Assembly: GCF_000313135.1 (NCBI RefSeq)
Contig: NW_004457677.1
Coordinates: 73,415 to 93,302, forward strand
Length of the DNA stretch: 19,888 nucleotides
Direction: 5' to 3'
Source: Acanthamoeba castellanii str. Neff
Taxonomy: Eukaryota > Discosea > Longamoebia > Acanthamoebidae
Position 1 is the stretch's first letter, and the number at the start of each line of letters is the position of its first letter. A model generated the notes under the pieces. It worked only from the letters and a program-made list of their open reading frames with translations. It made no database searches and was not told the origin of the DNA. The position numbers and the translations under genes were made by a program. Below, piece by piece: positions 17,268-19,888 of this stretch.

Positions 17268-18087
17268 ATGGAGCAAGAGGGTGTGGAGGACAGTTACAGC
17301 GACGAGTTTGTGGACATTGACAGCCGCGGCATCACCATTAAGTGGTACACGAAGCACCCTCCCCCCCGAAACAAAGCGCTGCTCACTGTGGCACTTGCTT
17401 GCTGCAGGTACTACTTCCCGACCACGACGGCCAAGCTGGTCCCCTGGGAGCACGTCAAGGGGTGGGAGCTGCGCCGCCTCGACACCCTCATCCCCACCGT
17501 GGACTACAAGTCATGGGGTGCGGCTCCACATTTCCTTCTGGCCTCAGCTTCACACCACCTGACCTGCTCGTGTCGTGTGTCGTGTGTCGTGTCGTGTGCG
17601 GAAGGGATGGGGATGTCGGATGTGTGGTGGGCGTGCGACATGAAGCGCTACCTGGGCGAGCGGGAGGTGCTGGTGCTGACGACCGGTAGCTGGATTCGCA
17701 AGGGCTTCTCCTGCCGCGATGCCCACACGGCCCTGCACCTCATCGCCCTCTACGCCGGGCGAGCAGCCGTCCCGCACAGCCACGCCTCCTCTCCTGGTTA
17801 ACGACTTGTGTGCTAAAATGATACAATTCTGATATAGAGGCTTCGCCAGAAGCACACGAAGTAGTAGGGAGGCCGCGCTGCATGCCCTCGACCCCGATCG
17901 CCCAGAGTACGAGGTCCTGCCGAAGCCCTCGGGCGCCGGCTCGGACGACATGGTGCCGTTGTCGTACTCGCGGTCCCGCCGCCGCCGCGTGCATGAATTG
18001 TCCAGCTGCCGATGCAGTGCAACCTTGCGACAGAGCTTGCAAGCGATATCGGCGTCCAGGTCGGCCGCGAGGAATGCCGGGTCGTAG
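17268..18087 (+). CDS. Small W-rich, PH-like domain protein, 3' end uncertain
   Basis: Exons 17268-17344, 17408-17517 and 17605-17796 join in phase. The product begins MEQEGVEDSYSDEFVDIDSR, then ITIKWYYFPTTTAKLVPWEH, VKGWELRRLDTLIPTV, WGMGMSDVWWACDMKRYL, REVLVLTTGSWIRKGFSC and DAHTALHLI. The alternating strands, the PWEHVKGWE segment, the paired Trp and the C-terminal helix suggest a PH-like fold. No named family is recognised. Two endings are possible. Without further splicing the frame stops at 17801 (127 residues). With a GTTAAC donor at 17797 and an acceptor at 17839, a fourth exon 17840-18087 adds a coding-like tail (ALDPDRPEYEVLPKP, then DDMVPLSYSRSRRRR) and gives 208 residues. The longer form overlaps the fucosyltransferase remnant antisense by about 70 nt. 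The second intron is GTGTC-repeat-rich near its acceptor. Confidence 0.6.
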
Positions 18088-18343
18088 TGGGACTTGGGCG
18101 GCTTGTAGGTGAAGTAGCTCTCGTGCAGGGCTTGGTCGTTCTCGAGCCGCAGGTAATCGGCCAGGGCCTTGGGTCCGGCGAAGTCGGACACGCGGATGAC
18201 CGAGTGGTTGTTGGGCGCGACACCGTCGCCGATTGGCAGCCCGCCGGCTATGAACACATGCCAATGCTTGTCCGTCACGCACAGTTGGCGTTCTCCCAGG
18301 CGAAGGCGAATTTGTACTGGCTCGTGAGCTCCCAGAGCTGTTC
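18018..18343 (-). pseudogene. Remnant of a glycosyltransferase family 10 (fucosyltransferase) gene
   Basis: Read on the minus strand, EQLWELTSQYKFAFAWENAN (18343-18284) matches the GT10 donor-binding region just before the conserved ENxNCxDYVTEK motif. The frame then hits a stop. The match resumes in another frame as VTDKHWHVFIAGGLPI, then VAPNNHSVIRVSDFAGPKAL, ADYLRLENDQALHESYFTYK and ACKLCRK. Two bases stand between the Cys codon and the GTG where nine are expected, so a seven-base deletion explains the shift. The loop between GGLPI and PNNHS is also shorter than usual. No N-terminal domain or membrane anchor is found upstream. GT10 enzymes transfer fucose from GDP-fucose in the Golgi. This copy looks dead. 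A hidden intron or an assembly error at the break is less likely but not excluded. Confidence 0.65.
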
Positions 18344-18608
18344 GCCACCACGATAAGATTGGGGGCAACAAGAAGTAACATTGGGTCGCTCATACCTCTT
18401 CCTCGCTCACCAGCCGGGGTGGAGGAGAGGAGTTGGGTAGGGTTCTCTTCTCTGCTCGTGCCTCCAAGGTGCTGGGCAAATGTTGGGGTTTAATAAATAA
18501 CAATCTAAAGTACCGTTGGCTAGACCGGACCAGCCAGTGCTGGCGACGGTCCGTGCTTCTTCTCTTCTCTTCTTGTGGCGGGTTGCGCACCCCAGGGGTG
18601 GTCGGGGT
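18344..18608. other. Region between the GT10 remnant and the lysine-rich gene
   Basis: About 265 nt that should include the 3' UTR of the lysine-rich gene and, perhaps, decayed upstream parts of the GT10 remnant. A TAATAAATAAC at about 18490-18500 carries AATAAA on the plus strand. I see no coding exon here. Confidence 0.35.
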
Positions 18609-19847
18609 TCAAGCGCCGTTGTGGCCGTTGAGAAGCTTCTCCTTCTCTTTCTTGGCGAGCTTGTCCTTTTCCTTCTTCTCCTTCTTGAGGGCGGCCTTGG
18701 AGGGGCTCGTCGCCAGCTTCGAAGGGGTCGTCGCGCCGGCAGCCGCCTTGGAGGGACTTGTCGTGGTGAGGCTCGCCGTCACCGTGTCCTCCGCCGTCCG
18801 ACGCAGCCTCCTGCTCACTCTCTTCTCCTTCTTCTCCTTCTTGCTTCCCTTCTCTTTTTCTTTTTCCTTCTCCTCTCTTTCTCCTTCGCTTTTCATCTTT
18901 TCCTCCTCCTTGCCCTCCTTCTCCTTCTTCTTGCTGCCCTTCTTCTTCTTCTTGGGCGGCGTCGTCTTGCTCTCCGACGCGTCAGTCGTCGCCACCGACG
19001 TCGTGCTCTCCTTCTCGCTCTCCTTGTTGTCCGTCTTCTTGCTTCGCCTCAGTCGCTTCGATCCCTTCTCCTTCTCTTTCTCCTTCGCATCCTTCTCGTC
19101 CTTGTTGTTGTTGGCCTTCTCGGCCTTCTTCTCCTTTCGCTCTTTGACCGCCTTGTCCCGCTCGACGAGAATCTGGTGAATGGTCTTCGGTCGCACCTTC
19201 TCCGCCTTCTCCTCGACGACGACGACGCCGCTCTTCTTGACCTTCTCCGGCTTGCTCTTTGATCGCTCCCGGTTGCTTTCCTTCTTGTTGGTGACTTTCT
19301 CCTTCTTCTCCTTCTTCCTCTCCTTCTTCTTCTGCGCCTCCTCCTTGTTGTTGATGAGGCCGTTGGTGTGCTGTGCTCGTCCGTGGTCGGCGTTGTCCGT
19401 CATCGAGGTGGTGGTGGTCGTCGTAGTCGTCGCGGTGCGCTCGTTCTCCTTCTGCTGTTGTTCTCGCAGCCTGGCCCTCTCCTTCTTCCTCTCCGCTTTG
19501 CCGTGGTCGTCCTTCTTGGCCTTCTTCTTCTCTACATGGTGTGGCCGTTTCGCTCCGTTCGCCTCCGCTCCGCCATCCCCGCCTCCTCCGTTCTGCTGCA
19601 CTTTCCGCTCCTTGCCAACGTTGTCGGCCCGAGGCGAGGCCGCGGTGCCGACGACGGCCTCGATGGCGGCCTTGGACGGCTGCTGCTCGGGCTGCTTGTC
19701 CTTCTGCTTGTCCCGCTTCAGGTCGTCGACCGACGTCATCGAGTTCAGGTACCGCACCAGCACGCTGCCGCCCAGCACCGAATCGCTGCTCTCCTCTCCC
19801 GGCGATGACTGCGCAAAAATGGAAGCAAACCTGCATGCCCACGACAT
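18609..19847 (-). CDS. Lysine-rich, highly charged disordered protein (5' end uncertain)
   Basis: A long frame ends at a TGA at 18611-18609. From the likely acceptor at 19809 it codes 399 residues starting SSPGEESSDSVLGGSVLVRY. The first ~35 residues (VLGGSVLVRYLNSMTSVDDL) are the only hydrophobic, possibly folded part. The rest is Lys/Glu-rich low complexity (KKERKKEKKEKV, KEKEKEKGSKR, PPKKKKKGSKKKEKEGKEEE) with a Thr run and C-terminal SPSKAA/TPSK repeats. One island, KVRPKTIHQILVERDKAVKE, might be a binding helix. Such composition suggests a nuclear or nucleolar protein or a polyelectrolyte scaffold, by inference. An in-frame ATG at 19847 would start the protein MSWACRFASIFAQ. Alternatively TTTTTGCGCAG at 19809 is an acceptor and earlier exons lie beyond the right edge. 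The second option looks better because of the pyrimidine tract. Confidence 0.65.
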   Translation of the reverse strand: MSWACRFASIFAQSSPGEESSDSVLGGSVLVRYLNSMTSVDDLKRDKQKDKQPEQQPSKAAIEAVVGTAASPRADNVGKERKVQQNGGGGDGGAEANGAKRPHHVEKKKAKKDDHGKAERKKERARLREQQQKENERTATTTTTTTTSMTDNADHGRAQHTNGLINNKEEAQKKKERKKEKKEKVTNKKESNRERSKSKPEKVKKSGVVVVEEKAEKVRPKTIHQILVERDKAVKERKEKKAEKANNNKDEKDAKEKEKEKGSKRLRRSKKTDNKESEKESTTSVATTDASESKTTPPKKKKKGSKKKEKEGKEEEKMKSEGEREEKEKEKEKGSKKEKKEKRVSRRLRRTAEDTVTASLTTTSPSKAAAGATTPSKLATSPSKAALKKEKKEKDKLAKKEKEKLLNGHNGA

Positions 19848-19860
19848 TGTCAAGTCAGTC

Positions 19861-19888
19861 AGTCACACCGCACACACCGCACACACCG
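19861..19888. repeat. ACACCGC tandem repeat at the right edge
   Basis: Three or more copies of CACACCG run off the window end, probably in an intron or the 5' region of the lysine-rich gene. It resembles the other intronic CA/GT tracts. Confidence 0.5.

Noticed and set aside
17550..18371. Single 273-codon minus-strand frame as an intact fucosyltransferase
   Set aside because: Only its upstream third resembles GT10, and the match starts in a different frame. The rest is antisense to coding exons of the plus-strand gene.
18433..19262. Long plus-strand frames rich in Leu, Ser and Phe that look like membrane proteins
   Set aside because: They are the antisense of the Lys/Glu-rich gene: AAG/GAG codons read backwards give CTT/CTC and TTC, so hydrophobicity is an artefact.

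Overview
The window looks like nuclear DNA of a free-living amoeba, most probably Acanthamoeba. The reasons are GC-rich exons, very dense packing of genes on both strands, and many short introns (about 55-230 nt). The introns have GTACGT/GTGCG-type donors, AG acceptors and local CA/GT-rich repeats. Gene models were built by hand by joining open frames across GT..AG introns with matching phase. The species call is an inference and no database search was possible.

Layout from left to right: (1) the 5' end of an unrecognised minus-strand gene running off the left edge; (2) a two-exon plus-strand FMN-binding split-barrel protein of the pyridoxamine-phosphate-oxidase/general-stress-protein-26 type; (3) a short minus-strand protein resembling the N-terminal segment of PDCD4 without MA3 domains, with an odd 5' end; (4) a complete 13-exon minus-strand polynucleotide kinase 3'-phosphatase (PNKP) with an unusual N-terminus; (5) a six-exon minus-strand coiled-coil protein; (6) a plus-strand 66-residue protein; (7) a plus-strand 846-residue, mostly disordered protein with a C-terminal coiled coil; (8) a convergent minus-strand basic coiled-coil protein; (9) a tRNA-like locus whose Pol III boxes are in inverted order (B before A); (10) a six-exon plus-strand YbaK/ProX-type aminoacyl-tRNA deacylase-like protein; (11) a 15-exon plus-strand single-pass membrane protein with seven repeats, probably a seven-bladed beta-propeller; (12) a small plus-strand protein with a PH-like W-rich domain; (13) a minus-strand remnant of a GT10 fucosyltransferase broken by a small deletion; (14) a minus-strand lysine-rich protein reaching the right edge.

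No operon or shared pathway links all the genes, as expected for a eukaryotic locus. Themes that recur are nucleic-acid end repair (PNKP), tRNA quality control (the YbaK-like protein beside a tRNA-like element) and surface recognition (the propeller protein). Several neighbours are divergent with about 230-300 bp between start codons, which suggests shared promoters. The best candidates for new biology are the possible permuted tRNA gene at 12.2 kb, the 17-nt intron-or-frameshift in the PDCD4-like gene, the extra N-terminal module of PNKP, and the seven-repeat receptor-like protein.
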